Shown here piece by piece: positions 27,228-34,580 of a DNA stretch of 64,000 nucleotides. Source of the stretch: Chromobacterium paludis. GTDB lineage: Bacteria > Pseudomonadota > Gammaproteobacteria > Burkholderiales > Chromobacteriaceae. A program made the position numbers and the translations under genes. Positions within the stretch are counted from its first letter, which is position 1; every line of letters begins with the position of its first letter. The notes under the pieces are model-generated. The model did not search any database. It was not told where the DNA came from and saw nothing but the letters and a program-made list of their open reading frames with translations. Where the stretch lies: contig NZ_CP043473.1 in assembly GCF_008275125.1 (NCBI RefSeq), positions 3,534,001 through 3,598,000 of the forward strand, read 5' to 3'.

Positions 27228-28103
27228 ATGCAAGCCAGCCGCGAACTGCTGAAAACCCTGTACACCATGGCCATGCTGGTGGAGGCGCGCGACGCCTACA
27301 CCGGCGGCCACCTCTGGCGCGTCTCGCGCTACAGCCTGCTGCTGGCTCAGGATCTGCAACTGCCTCAGGCCGAGGCGGAACGCATCGCCCTGGGCGGCTT
27401 TCTGCACGATCTGGGCAAGATAGGCGTGCCGGACGCGGTGCTGAACAAGCCGGACCGGCTTAGCGACGAAGAGTACGAAGTCATCAAGACCCACCCGCAA
27501 GTGGGCGCGGATCTGCTGGTGGATCATCCGCTGTCCGGATTGGTGATAGACGCCGTGCTCAGCCACCATGAAACTCCGGACGGCAGAGGCTACCCCAACC
27601 GGCTGTCCGGCAAGGCCATTCCGCTGGTGGCGCGCATCGTCGGCATCACCGACGCCTTCGACGCCATGACCAGCACCCGTCCCTATCGCAAGGGCATGCC
27701 GCTGGAAAAAGCGCTGTCCATCATCGAGGACTGCAGCGGCACGCAGTTCGATGCCGATCTGGCGGGCCGCTTCGTCGCGCTGGGCCGCACCGGCAAGCTG
27801 GATCACATCCTGGGGCATAGCGAGCCAGGCGTGCCGATGCAGGCCTGCCTATCCTGCGGCCCCATCATCGCCGTGCCTTCGGACAGCCCGGAAGGAACGG
27901 AAATCCATTGCCCGTCCTGTGGCGGCGGCTACCGTATCAGCCGCCGCGACGGCTCGCTGGCGCTGTCGCCCACCGGCCAGCGCGACCTGGTCAGGGCGCG
28001 CCAGCCCCGCGCCAACAACGGCTTGATAGACCGGCTGTTGGCGGAAAACCAGCGGCTGCAGCCGCGCAAGCGGCCTGGCCTGTTGGAAATGCTGTTTGGC
28101 TGA
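27228..28103 (+). CDS. HD-GYP phosphodiesterase with C-terminal zinc ribbon
   Basis: A 291-residue protein. The HD-GYP domain (about 10-185) starts at once with LKTLYTMAMLVEARDAYTGGH, then HDLGKIGVPDAVLNKPDRL and HHETPDGRGYPNRL with DAFDAMTSTRPY, so the cyclic di-GMP phosphodiesterase core is complete. After it come two Cys pairs (CLSCG and CPSCGGGY) about 25 residues apart, a zinc ribbon unusual in this family, and a basic C-terminal helix. ATG 27228 follows GAGGAGAG. The zinc ribbon may recruit a partner or sense metal; this is inference. Confidence 0.88.
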   Translation: MQASRELLKTLYTMAMLVEARDAYTGGHLWRVSRYSLLLAQDLQLPQAEAERIALGGFLHDLGKIGVPDAVLNKPDRLSDEEYEVIKTHPQVGADLLVDHPLSGLVIDAVLSHHETPDGRGYPNRLSGKAIPLVARIVGITDAFDAMTSTRPYRKGMPLEKALSIIEDCSGTQFDADLAGRFVALGRTGKLDHILGHSEPGVPMQACLSCGPIIAVPSDSPEGTEIHCPSCGGGYRISRRDGSLALSPTGQRDLVRARQPRANNGLIDRLLAENQRLQPRKRPGLLEMLFG

Positions 28104-28193
28104 GCGACACGTGGGTCATATTGGTTGCCGCAACAATGCGCATGGTATAGATTTCGAACAGCATTTCTGCTCAACAGCATGCGGAGATCTTAC

Positions 28194-29132
28194 ATGCACG
28201 CACTCCATCCCCAGTTGCAGCCCTGGCTGGCGCAGTTCAACCGCGCCGTCGAGCAGAAAATCGCCGCCGGCTACAAGGCCACGGCGATAGGCGCGCGCGA
28301 GGCGCTGGCCCAGCTGACCGCGCAGATGGTGTCGCCCGGACCCGACATCGCCTGGGTCAACGACGACCTGGTGCCCGGCCGCGAATACAGCGTGCCGGTG
28401 CGCCTCTATCATCCGGCGCCGGATGAGGCCTTGCCGGTGCTGGTTTTCCTGCATGGCGGCGGCCATATGGCAGGCAGCGTCAGCGTCTATGACGGCATCG
28501 TCCGCCGTCTGGCCGCCGCCAGCCGCCACATCGTGGTCTCCGTGGAATACAGGCTGGCGCCGGAATGCCCTTATCCGGCAGGGCTGAACGACGCGCTCAG
28601 CGTCGCCAAGGGCATATGGAGCGTGCTGGAGCAGCGCCGGCTGCCGTATCGCCGCCGCCTGTCGCTGGCGGGCGACTCCGCCGGCGGCGCCTTGTGCGCC
28701 AGCCTCAGCGGCAAGGCGCAATACGATGCCTCGCTGGACATCGCGCGCCAGGCCTTGATCTACCCCTGTGTCGACTACACGCTGACCCAGCCTTCGGTGC
28801 AGGAAAACGGCCTGGGCTATTTCCTCACCACCAGCCGCACCGCCTGGTATTTCGACCAGTATTTCCAGCATGGCGAAGACCGCCGCCAGATGTCCCCGCT
28901 GCACTGGGAGTTCAGCCGGCGCCTGCCGGCCACGCTGGTCATCACCGCTGGTTTCGACATCCTGCGCGACGAGGGGCAGCTGTACGCGCGCAAGCTGCAA
29001 GCCGCCGGCGTGACGGTGGAGCAGCTGCACCTTGGCGACCAGATGCACGCCTTTCTCAATATGGAGGCGCTGGTGCCGGAAGCGTGCGAGCTGGCCTACC
29101 GCCGCATCGGCGCCTTCCTCAACGCGGACTGA
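28194..29132 (+). CDS. Alpha/beta hydrolase, hormone-sensitive-lipase type esterase
   Basis: A 312-residue carboxylesterase of the HSL family. The oxyanion motif HGGGH lies at about 89, followed by VSVEYRLAPECPYPA, the nucleophile GDSAGG (Ser at about 163), the acid in FDILRDEG and the His in DQMHAFL. All three catalytic residues are present. Family members hydrolyse short-chain esters. ATG 28194 follows GGAGA; upstream in-frame ATGs lack a ribosome site. No metabolic partner is adjacent. Confidence 0.9.
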   Translation: MHALHPQLQPWLAQFNRAVEQKIAAGYKATAIGAREALAQLTAQMVSPGPDIAWVNDDLVPGREYSVPVRLYHPAPDEALPVLVFLHGGGHMAGSVSVYDGIVRRLAAASRHIVVSVEYRLAPECPYPAGLNDALSVAKGIWSVLEQRRLPYRRRLSLAGDSAGGALCASLSGKAQYDASLDIARQALIYPCVDYTLTQPSVQENGLGYFLTTSRTAWYFDQYFQHGEDRRQMSPLHWEFSRRLPATLVITAGFDILRDEGQLYARKLQAAGVTVEQLHLGDQMHAFLNMEALVPEACELAYRRIGAFLNAD

Positions 29133-29156
29133 AGCGCGTCGGCCGGCCGGGCATGC

Positions 29157-29747
29157 TTAGGCCGGATAGTTTTCCGGGCAGAAATGGCGCTCGGTCAGCT
29201 CGATCAGGATGTGCAGCACTTTGATGTGCAGCTCCTGTACCCGGTCCGCGTATTGTCCGCCCGGGGTGTTGACGTAGACATCGGCCAGCGGCTCCAGCTG
29301 GCTGCCGGCGCGACCGGTCAGGATGATCACCTTCATGCCCAGTTCGCGCGCCACTTCGGCGGCGCGGATCACATTGCGGCTATTGCCGCTGGTACTCAGT
29401 CCCAGCAGCACGTCGCCGACGCGGCCATGGCTTTCCAGGTAGCGGGCAAAGATCTCGTCGTAACCGTAATCGTTGCCGACGCAGCTGATGTGGCTGGCAT
29501 CGCTGATCGCGATTGCCGCCATGCCGCGGCGGTTGTCGCGGTAGCGGCCTGTGAGCTCCTCGGCAAAATGCATGGCGTCGCACATGGAACCGCCGTTGCC
29601 GCAGGAAAAGATCCGCCCGCCGGCCGCCAACGCGTCGATGATGGCCTGGCCCGCCGCCTCGATGGCGGACAAGGCCTGCGCATTGGCCAGCAAATTGTTC
29701 AACGCGCGCTGGGCCTCGCCCAGGCTGGCCTGAATGTGGTTTTGCAT
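29157..29747 (-). CDS. gmhA: Sedoheptulose-7-phosphate isomerase GmhA (SIS domain)
   Basis: A 196-residue SIS-domain protein, the first enzyme of ADP-heptose synthesis for the LPS inner core. The sugar-phosphate site is seen in [20 protein letters not shown], the central [15 protein letters not shown] and the C-terminal zinc/active-site region [19 protein letters not shown]. Length matches GmhA (192-197). DiaA, a DnaA-binding SIS protein, is similar in size and is the main alternative, but the CGNGGS...DAMHFAEE motif favours GmhA. It stands at the left border of the prophage remnant. Confidence 0.88.
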   Translation of the reverse strand: MQNHIQASLGEAQRALNNLLANAQALSAIEAAGQAIIDALAAGGRIFSCGNGGSMCDAMHFAEELTGRYRDNRRGMAAIAISDASHISCVGNDYGYDEIFARYLESHGRVGDVLLGLSTSGNSRNVIRAAEVARELGMKVIILTGRAGSQLEPLADVYVNTPGGQYADRVQELHIKVLHILIELTERHFCPENYPA

Positions 29748-29807
29748 GATGAATCCTGATCTAGCGAAGTCGGAACACAGTTTACACCCATCGTCCGCTC
29801 CGATGGC

Positions 29808-30545
29808 TCAAGCGATCTGCCGGCCGAACCACACCACGCGGCCGATCACCTCGAACTCGCTGCCGGCGCCGGCCAGATCCACGGTAAAGGTTTCGTACAA
29901 GGGATTGGCGCTCTTCACCTGCACCGCGCCCCCCGGCAAGCGCTGCAGCTGCTTGACGAAGATGTCGTCGCCGATGCGGATCACGAACAGGCCCTCGCCC
30001 GGATTGCGCTCTGCCGTATTCACCAGAATGGTGTCGCGGTCTTCCAGCACCCCGCTCATGCTGTCGCCCTTGACGCTGATCACGGCCAGATCGCGCGGCG
30101 AAGCGTTCAGATAGTTCTTCACCCAGTAGCGTCGAAACGCCATATAAAACACCGCCTGCTCGCCCGAGGCGCTGGTTCCAAAACCGGCCGACGCCTTCAA
30201 GTTATAACGCGGGATGAAACAGAACTCCTCATGCACGGCGGGTGGCACGAAATATTCATCGCGCTCCGCCGGCGCGGCGACGCCTCCGGACGCTTCGGAT
30301 TCTCGCTCGGCGCGGGTCTCGTCGCGCATCGGGCCCTCCCCATGCAATAGCCAGGACAGCCGGCAGCCCGCGGTCTCGGCGATCTTCTGCGCGGTCGTCC
30401 GCCTGGGCACGCCGCCCTTGTACCACATATTGGTGAAGGAGCCCTTGTTGATGCCGATACGCGCGGCCCAGGCATAGGGCTTTTCCGCGCCGATCAGCAA
30501 CGCCAGCCTTTGCTTGAACTCCATCGCCTGCAAAGAATGATCCAT
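29808..30545 (-). CDS. Prophage repressor, HTH + S24 (LexA/CI-type) peptidase
   Basis: A 245-residue repressor. The N-terminal helix-turn-helix (about 8-65, with WAARIGINKGSFTNMWYKGG) is of the XRE/CI group. The C-terminal S24 autoprotease domain has its Ser in VKGDSMSGVLEDRD and its Lys in GDDIFVKQLQRL. The putative cleavage region near ASAGFG lies between the domains. RecA-stimulated self-cleavage, and thus SOS induction, is expected. It is divergent from the Mor-type activator gene, and one copy of its probable operator overlaps its own start codon. ATG 30545 or ATG 30524 may be the start. Confidence 0.9.
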   Translation of the reverse strand: MDHSLQAMEFKQRLALLIGAEKPYAWAARIGINKGSFTNMWYKGGVPRRTTAQKIAETAGCRLSWLLHGEGPMRDETRAERESEASGGVAAPAERDEYFVPPAVHEEFCFIPRYNLKASAGFGTSASGEQAVFYMAFRRYWVKNYLNASPRDLAVISVKGDSMSGVLEDRDTILVNTAERNPGEGLFVIRIGDDIFVKQLQRLPGGAVQVKSANPLYETFTVDLAGAGSEFEVIGRVVWFGRQIA

Positions 30546-30833
30546 TTAGAACTCCATCAGTAACAAGCACGGCTGGAGTCGCCCTCCAGGGTACTATTCT
30601 TTTGTCATTTCAGCAACGGTAACTGACATGCCTGGTGACACTTCATAGCTTGTGCAGTTCAAATTAGCTATTTAGAATAGCAAAAATTGACATTGCAAGT
30701 TCTATTTGTTGATTTCCACAGTTTTAACTTGCGATTCACAGCCAATAACCCAAGCCGTCAGTTCAACTGTTTAGAAGAAAATCCGCCTTGATTACTAAAA
30801 GCGGTTATAGACAGATTGTAACTTGTTTAGAAC
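30544..30833. promoter_or_regulatory. Control region with five TTTAGAA-type operator copies
   Basis: The 332-base AT-rich gap between repressor and activator genes holds five related motifs. They are ATTTAGAAC (30544), ATTTAGAAT (30670, inside the inverted repeat GCTATTTAGAATAGC), GTTCTATTTG on the top strand (30699, that is CAAATAGAAC below), GTTTAGAAG (30769) and GTTTAGAAC (30825). They flank both divergent genes as expected for phage operators. No clear -35/-10 pair could be assigned. Confidence 0.6.
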
Positions 30834-30877
30834 TTTTTGTCTTCGCAACGTCGATTGCGACTATCAGGAGTGCCGTG

Positions 30878-31297
30878 ATGAACACGCAAACGCAATATCC
30901 CGCTCTTCCCTCCACGATGCAGCTGGTCGCCAAGCTGATCGGCATGCCGCGCACCTTGCAACTGGTGCAGGCGCTGGGCGGCACCACCCTGCCGTTTTCC
31001 AAGAATCAGAGTCGCGCCGGCCAACTGCGTTTCGCCGCCCTGGTTGATGTGATCGGCCAGGACGCGGCGGAACAGCTGACCCACCACTTCGGCGGCGACA
31101 TCCTCTATATCCCGCGATGCAGCAAGGTCCTGCGTCAGGCGCGCAATCAGCAGTTGATCCGCGATTTCGACGCCATGTTGGCCGATGGTTTGGGCGCCAA
31201 CGAGGCGGTGAGCGTGCTGGCCATGCGCTACCACCTGAGCGATCGCATGATCTGGCGCGTGCTGAAAACGCCGCCGTTGCCCGGAGACGTGCATTGA
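30878..31297 (+). CDS. Mor-family late transcription activator (Mu-like)
   Basis: A 139-residue activator of the phage Mu Mor/C family, which switches on late genes. The dimerisation part (LVAKLIGMPRTLQLVQALGG) is followed by the characteristic GGDILYIPRCSKVLRQARNQQLI and a helix-turn-helix (LAMRYHLSDRMIWRVL). ATG 30878 follows CAGGAG. It is divergent from the S24 repressor gene and is followed by a lysis cassette, which it probably controls. Mu Mor has 129 residues. Confidence 0.82.
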   Translation: MNTQTQYPALPSTMQLVAKLIGMPRTLQLVQALGGTTLPFSKNQSRAGQLRFAALVDVIGQDAAEQLTHHFGGDILYIPRCSKVLRQARNQQLIRDFDAMLADGLGANEAVSVLAMRYHLSDRMIWRVLKTPPLPGDVH

Positions 31298-31323
31298 TTG
31301 ACCGCCGAGCCTAGGAGAACCGC

Positions 31324-31728
31324 ATGGCCAGCCGCGCCATTTCCGATCTGCATCCGCAACTACAACCGCTGGCCGAAATCTTTCTGCGCCGCTGCCGCGA
31401 CCGCGGCGTAGACCCGCTGATCGTCTGCACCTGGCGATCGGACGCCGAACAAGACGCCTTGTACCAGCAAGGACGCAACAAACCTGGCCTCATCGTCACC
31501 TATGCCCGCGCCGGCGAATCCGCCCACAACACCATGCTGCACGGCAGCCCCGCCGCGCGCGCTTTCGACGTGGTGCCGCTGGTAGGCGGCAAGCCGGTCT
31601 GCGATGTCGACCACCCTCACTGGCAGACCATGGGCAGCATCGCGCTCGGCCTGGGCCTGTTTTGGCACGGCCAATTGGACGCGCCCTACCACGAGTTTCC
31701 GCATTTTCAACTGTCACTGGAGCCTTGA
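31324..31728 (+). CDS. Endolysin, M15-type L,D/D,D-peptidase
   Basis: A 134-residue peptidoglycan peptidase of the M15 (VanY/Ply) family. Zinc ligands are the His in ESAHN, the Asp in AFDVVP and the His in FPHF near the C-terminus, with the usual early block CTWRSDAEQDALYQQGR. It has no signal peptide, so a holin must let it reach the wall. TAGGAG precedes the ATG. The holin-like gene starts two bases after its stop codon. Confidence 0.9.
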   Translation: MASRAISDLHPQLQPLAEIFLRRCRDRGVDPLIVCTWRSDAEQDALYQQGRNKPGLIVTYARAGESAHNTMLHGSPAARAFDVVPLVGGKPVCDVDHPHWQTMGSIALGLGLFWHGQLDAPYHEFPHFQLSLEP

Positions 31729-31730
31729 GC

Positions 31731-31955
31731 ATGCCTCTCGCCGATCTGTTGCGCAGCCCGCACAACCGTCGCGTCAGCCATAGCCGGCTATGGGCCAACG
31801 TGGCCTGCGCCGCCGCCACCGCCATGTTCCTGCGCGACGGCTGGCGCGGCGCGCTGACGCCGGACATCTGGCTGATCTACCTGGGCGTGGTGGGCGGCTA
31901 TTCCGCCTCGCTGCGCATGATTGCCGCCTATCGCGACAAAGGGAGCCCGCCATGA
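31731..31955 (+). CDS. Putative phage holin
   Basis: A 74-residue membrane protein with two predicted membrane segments (NVACAAATAMFL and TPDIWLIYLGVVGGYSASLRMI) and a short charged tail. Position decides the call: it lies between the endolysin and the spanin genes, starting two bases after one and overlapping the other by four (ATGA). No holin family signature is certain. A lysis accessory protein is the alternative. Confidence 0.65.
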   Translation: MPLADLLRSPHNRRVSHSRLWANVACAAATAMFLRDGWRGALTPDIWLIYLGVVGGYSASLRMIAAYRDKGSPP

Positions 31956-32503
31956 TTCCGCTCGCCTCTCTGCGTCTGCTGCTGCCCATCGTAGCCGCGC
32001 TAGCCGGCTACGCCGCTGGCTGCGCGCACACCCGCCACGTCTGGCAGGCGGAACTGGCCGCCCAGCTTGCCACGCTGCAGGCAGAACACAGCCAGGAAAA
32101 GCAGCAGCAGCAGGCTGCCGCGCTGGCCCAGCTACGGCAATGGCAGGCGCGCGGCAACCAGCTGGAAAAGCAGCTGATTGACAAACAGAGCGCGCTGCAA
32201 GCCTTGCAGCGCCGCAACGCGCAAAGGATAGACGATGTCGCCCGCAACGATGGCTCCCGTTTTACTGGCCTTGGCCCTGACAGCCTGCGCCTCTACCGCC
32301 AGCTCCTCGGTTATTCCGCCGAGCTGCCCGGCGCCCAGCCCTTACCTGCTGGAGCTGCCGCCCAAGCCGCCGGCGCCGATGGCGGGCTACCGCCACCCGA
32401 CCTTCTCGCCCACGCCGCCGACTACGGCGCCTGGTGCGGCGAGCTCGAGCAACGCCTCCTCGCCTTGAAACAACTCTACGCCCGACAGGACAAGCAACCA
32501 TGA
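31952..32503 (+). CDS. Inner-membrane spanin subunit (Rz-like)
   Basis: A 183-residue i-spanin candidate. A single N-terminal membrane segment (LLLPIVAALAGYAAGCAH) is followed by a long coiled coil rich in Gln, Ala and Glu (about 30-95, with EHSQEKQQQQAAALAQLRQW) and a C-terminal region ending in another short helix. It would link with the outer-membrane lipoprotein encoded inside it to fuse the two membranes at lysis. Its ATG overlaps the holin stop codon, and its stop overlaps the next ATG. Confidence 0.82.
   Translation: MIPLASLRLLLPIVAALAGYAAGCAHTRHVWQAELAAQLATLQAEHSQEKQQQQAAALAQLRQWQARGNQLEKQLIDKQSALQALQRRNAQRIDDVARNDGSRFTGLGPDSLRLYRQLLGYSAELPGAQPLPAGAAAQAAGADGGLPPPDLLAHAADYGAWCGELEQRLLALKQLYARQDKQP
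32235..32468 (+). CDS. Outer-membrane spanin lipoprotein (Rz1-like), nested
   Basis: A 77-residue lipoprotein encoded wholly inside the i-spanin gene in the +1 frame. A short hydrophobic signal ends in the lipobox LTAC (from ATG 32250, MAPVLLALALTACAS), and the mature part is rich in Pro and Ser, as in lambda Rz1. ATG 32235 or 32250 may be used. Nesting of o-spanin in i-spanin is a known arrangement and supports the annotation of both. Coding in two frames explains the unusual Pro-rich composition of this segment. Confidence 0.8.
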   Translation: MSPATMAPVLLALALTACASTASSSVIPPSCPAPSPYLLELPPKPPAPMAGYRHPTFSPTPPTTAPGAASSSNASSP

Positions 32504-32697
32504 GCGACTTCTTCGATCGCGCCAGCGAACTGGAAACCGAATTCCGCGAACAGGCCCTGGCCCGCCACCTCCAGCCCTTGCCAAACAGCGGCTACAGCCA
32601 TTGCGAGGACTGCGGCGACCCGATTCCCGACGTCCGCCGCGCCGCCGTGCCCAGCAGCACGCGCTGCGTGATCTGCCAACAGCTGGCCGAACGATGA
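32500..32697 (+). CDS. TraR/DksA-type C4 zinc-finger protein
   Basis: A 65-residue phage-type TraR/DksA protein. The N-terminal helix (MSDFFDRASELETEFREQAL) is followed by the zinc finger CEDCGDPIP...TRCVICQ with four Cys. Such short proteins bind RNA polymerase in the secondary channel and alter promoter choice, replacing DksA plus ppGpp. Its ATG overlaps the spanin stop (ATGA). Confidence 0.88.
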   Translation: MSDFFDRASELETEFREQALARHLQPLPNSGYSHCEDCGDPIPDVRRAAVPSSTRCVICQQLAER

Positions 32698-32700
32698 AAG

Positions 32701-32714
32701 GTTTCACGTGGAAC
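32701..32714. promoter_or_regulatory. parS-like site, one mismatch
   Basis: GTTTCACGTGGAAC differs from the ParB site at one base. It lies in the prophage remnant between two small genes and overlaps the GTG that may start the following gene. Confidence 0.65.
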
Positions 32715-32923
32715 ACGACAACCTGATGGCCCTGGGCCGGATAGAGGGCAAGCTCGACATGATCGTCGCCCATCTGGCCAAACAGGACAAAAAACTGGAA
32801 GAACTGGATGGCCGCCTGCGCGACGTGGAGGTCCAAGCCGCCAAGAGCGGCGCGCTGTCCGGCGCGCTCTCCGCCCTGCTGGTCACCCTGGCCGGCGAAA
32901 TGCTCAAGCGCGTGCTGCACTGA
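32708..32923 (+). CDS. Small coiled-coil membrane protein (XhlA-like)
   Basis: A 71-residue protein with an amphipathic coiled coil (GRIEGKLDMIVAHLAKQDKK...LDGRLRDVEVQ) and one C-terminal hydrophobic segment (LSGALSALLVTLAGEML). This layout is that of XhlA-type holin partners and of small phage tail-region proteins. GTG 32708 has AAAGG before it but sits inside a parS-like site; ATG 32726 is the alternative start. It is part of the phage cluster; the function is inferred from architecture only. Confidence 0.6.
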   Translation: MEHDNLMALGRIEGKLDMIVAHLAKQDKKLEELDGRLRDVEVQAAKSGALSGALSALLVTLAGEMLKRVLH

Positions 32924-32994
32924 CCTCCCTCAACGAAGCCGGCCGCCGCTTTCGCCGCACACTCCCCCATCCCCGCACTGCTCAAGGAATGATC

Positions 32995-33612
32995 ATGTCC
33001 ATGCTGATCACGCTGCAAACTGCCATCGTCGACCGCCTGCGCCAAGGCATGGGCCAGATGGTGCGCGAAGTGGCGGCCGACTTAGACGAAACCAGCCTCT
33101 GCGGCCTGCAGCTGGCCCACGGCGACTACAGCAGCCGCCTCACGCCGGGCCAGTCCAGCCCCACCATCCATCCGCAGGCGCTGGCCCGCCTGCCGGCGCT
33201 ATGGACCGTGGCCGGCGGCATCACCTCCAGCCAGCCGCAATCCAGCCAGCGCCTGCGCTACAAGGCCAACGCGCTGTTCACGGTCGTCGTCGGCGACCGC
33301 CTGCAGATCGACGCCGACTACAAGGGCGCCGGCGTCTGGCAGCTGGTGTACGCGGCGCGCCGGCTGCTCGCCTCCCAGGACTTCGGCCTTGCCGTCAATC
33401 CGCTGCTGCCGGAAAAAGTCCGCCCCCTGGGCCAGGCCGCGCGCGACGGCCAGCCGTGGAGTCTGGTGGCTTGCGATTTCAGCACCTACTGGCTGGACGA
33501 GGCGCTGGACAACGGCCGCTGGCCGGCGCCGCAGGGCGATGCCGATCCGGACGCGCTGTTCCGCGCCTTCGGCGGCCGGTTGGAGACAGGCAACTCCGCG
33601 CCTCATGCTTGA
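32995..33612 (+). CDS. Mu gp37-like (DUF1834) phage protein
   Basis: A 205-residue protein resembling the DUF1834 family, to which phage Mu gp37 belongs, a virion morphogenesis protein encoded just before the tail sheath. Matching blocks are the N-terminal LQTAIVDRLRQ, GVWQLVYAARRLLASQDFGL and WSLVACDFSTYWL. ATG 32995 is chosen because AAGGA lies six bases before it. The sheath and tube genes that normally follow are absent; the phage segment ends here. Without a search, DUF1834 is a likely rather than certain call. Confidence 0.65.
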   Translation: MSMLITLQTAIVDRLRQGMGQMVREVAADLDETSLCGLQLAHGDYSSRLTPGQSSPTIHPQALARLPALWTVAGGITSSQPQSSQRLRYKANALFTVVVGDRLQIDADYKGAGVWQLVYAARRLLASQDFGLAVNPLLPEKVRPLGQAARDGQPWSLVACDFSTYWLDEALDNGRWPAPQGDADPDALFRAFGGRLETGNSAPHA

Positions 33613-33649
33613 TTCAAGCGTTCCGAAATGAGCAGGGGGATTTTCCCCT

Positions 33650-33684
33650 GACTAGAATAAAGGCCGCGTCTTGCACGCGGCCTT
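33650..33684 (-). terminator. Intrinsic terminator of the EamA operon
   Basis: AAGGCCGCGT (33660-33669) and ACGCGGCCTT (33675-33684) form a 10-bp stem with a five-base loop, followed leftward by TTATTCT. It begins right after the transporter stop codon. A second hairpin (CAGGGG...CCCCTG, 33633-33650) adjoins it and may end the phage transcript. Confidence 0.75.
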
Positions 33685-33689
33685 GCCGT

Positions 33690-34580
33690 TTAGCGCCACA
33701 CCACCAGCGCGGTGCCGGCGCAGCTGACCGCCGCGCCTATCCAGGCCAGCGGCGGCGGCGGACGCTTCAGCTTCCACCACAGCATGGGCAGGATCAGCAC
33801 CGGACTTAGCGCGGACAAGATGCCAACGGTAGCGACGTTGGCATGCTGCAAGGCCAGCATGATCAGCGTCATGCCCAGGCCCAGCGCCACCAGACCGTTC
33901 AGCGCGGTCTGGCCCAGCATGCGCGGCGTGTACGGCCCGCGGCTTTTCGCCAGCCGCCAGCCGCTGAGCCACAGCAGATAATGCGCGCCGCAGCTGACGC
34001 CCATGCGCAGCGCCGACGCGGTGACCGGCTCCAGCCCGGCCGCCATCGCCGGCTTGGCGAAGAAGGTCCCCAAGGCCTGGCACAAGGCCGCCGTCAGGCC
34101 CAGCGCCACGCCGGCGGCCAGCTTGTCGTTGCGTTCCCACACGTGGGCGTCAACCTCGCGCCGGCCGAAGGCCACCGCCAGCAGCACGCCGCCGAACACC
34201 AGCAGGCTGCCCAGCAGCGCGCCCGCGCTCAGGCGTTCGGACAGGAGCAGCACGCCCAGCAGCACCGAAAACACCGAATGGGTGGCGAACAACAGACCGG
34301 TGCGGCGCGGCCCCAGCCGGTTCATGGAGGCGAACATCACCGTGTCGCCCAGGAAAATCCCGGTCAAACCCTATAATAAAACCGGCCACAAGGCGGCGGC
34401 GCTGAGAGAGTGCCAGCCGCCTGACAGCAGGCTGACGCCGCCCAACAGCACGGTCAGCAAGGTCAGCCGCAAACGGGTGAAGGCGAAAGGGCCGAAATGG
34501 CGGGAGGGCGTGGCGCCGAGCATGCCGCCCAGCGCCCAGCAGCCGGCGGCGCCGACCGCGGCGAAGTCATACAGCATCAT
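33690..34580 (-). pseudogene. EamA/DMT-family transporter interrupted by an in-frame TAG
   Basis: The frame encodes a 296-codon EamA permease from ATG 34580 to the stop at 33690, with one internal TAG at 34371-34373. Both sides are in the same frame and together have normal family length and two EamA repeats. The N-terminal part (about 69 codons: GAAGCWALGGMLGATPSRHF, then TLLTVLLGGVSLLSGGW) ends LWPVLL; the rest resumes at once with GLTGIFLGDTVMFASMNRLG. A single base change (for example TCG to TAG) explains it. The downstream part could restart from TTG 34367 but would lack two membrane segments. Its ATG overlaps the alaX stop. Confidence 0.82.

Noticed and set aside
25629..27818. Lecithinase copy 2 as a 729-residue protein starting at 27818
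   Set aside because: The added N-terminal part reads through the HD-GYP gene in antisense; a signal peptide and strong ribosome site mark ATG 26996 as the start.
29157..29747. DiaA (DnaA-binding SIS protein) instead of GmhA
   Set aside because: Size is similar, but the active-site residues typical of phosphoheptose isomerase are kept; DiaA remains a weaker alternative.
30546..30877. Prophage attachment (att) repeat near the repressor
   Set aside because: No direct repeat pair flanking the phage segment could be recognised by eye on either side.
33633..33650. Hairpin CAGGGG...CCCCTG just after the prophage segment
   Set aside because: It lacks a T tract on either side, so it is mentioned with the neighbouring terminator but not listed as its own terminator.
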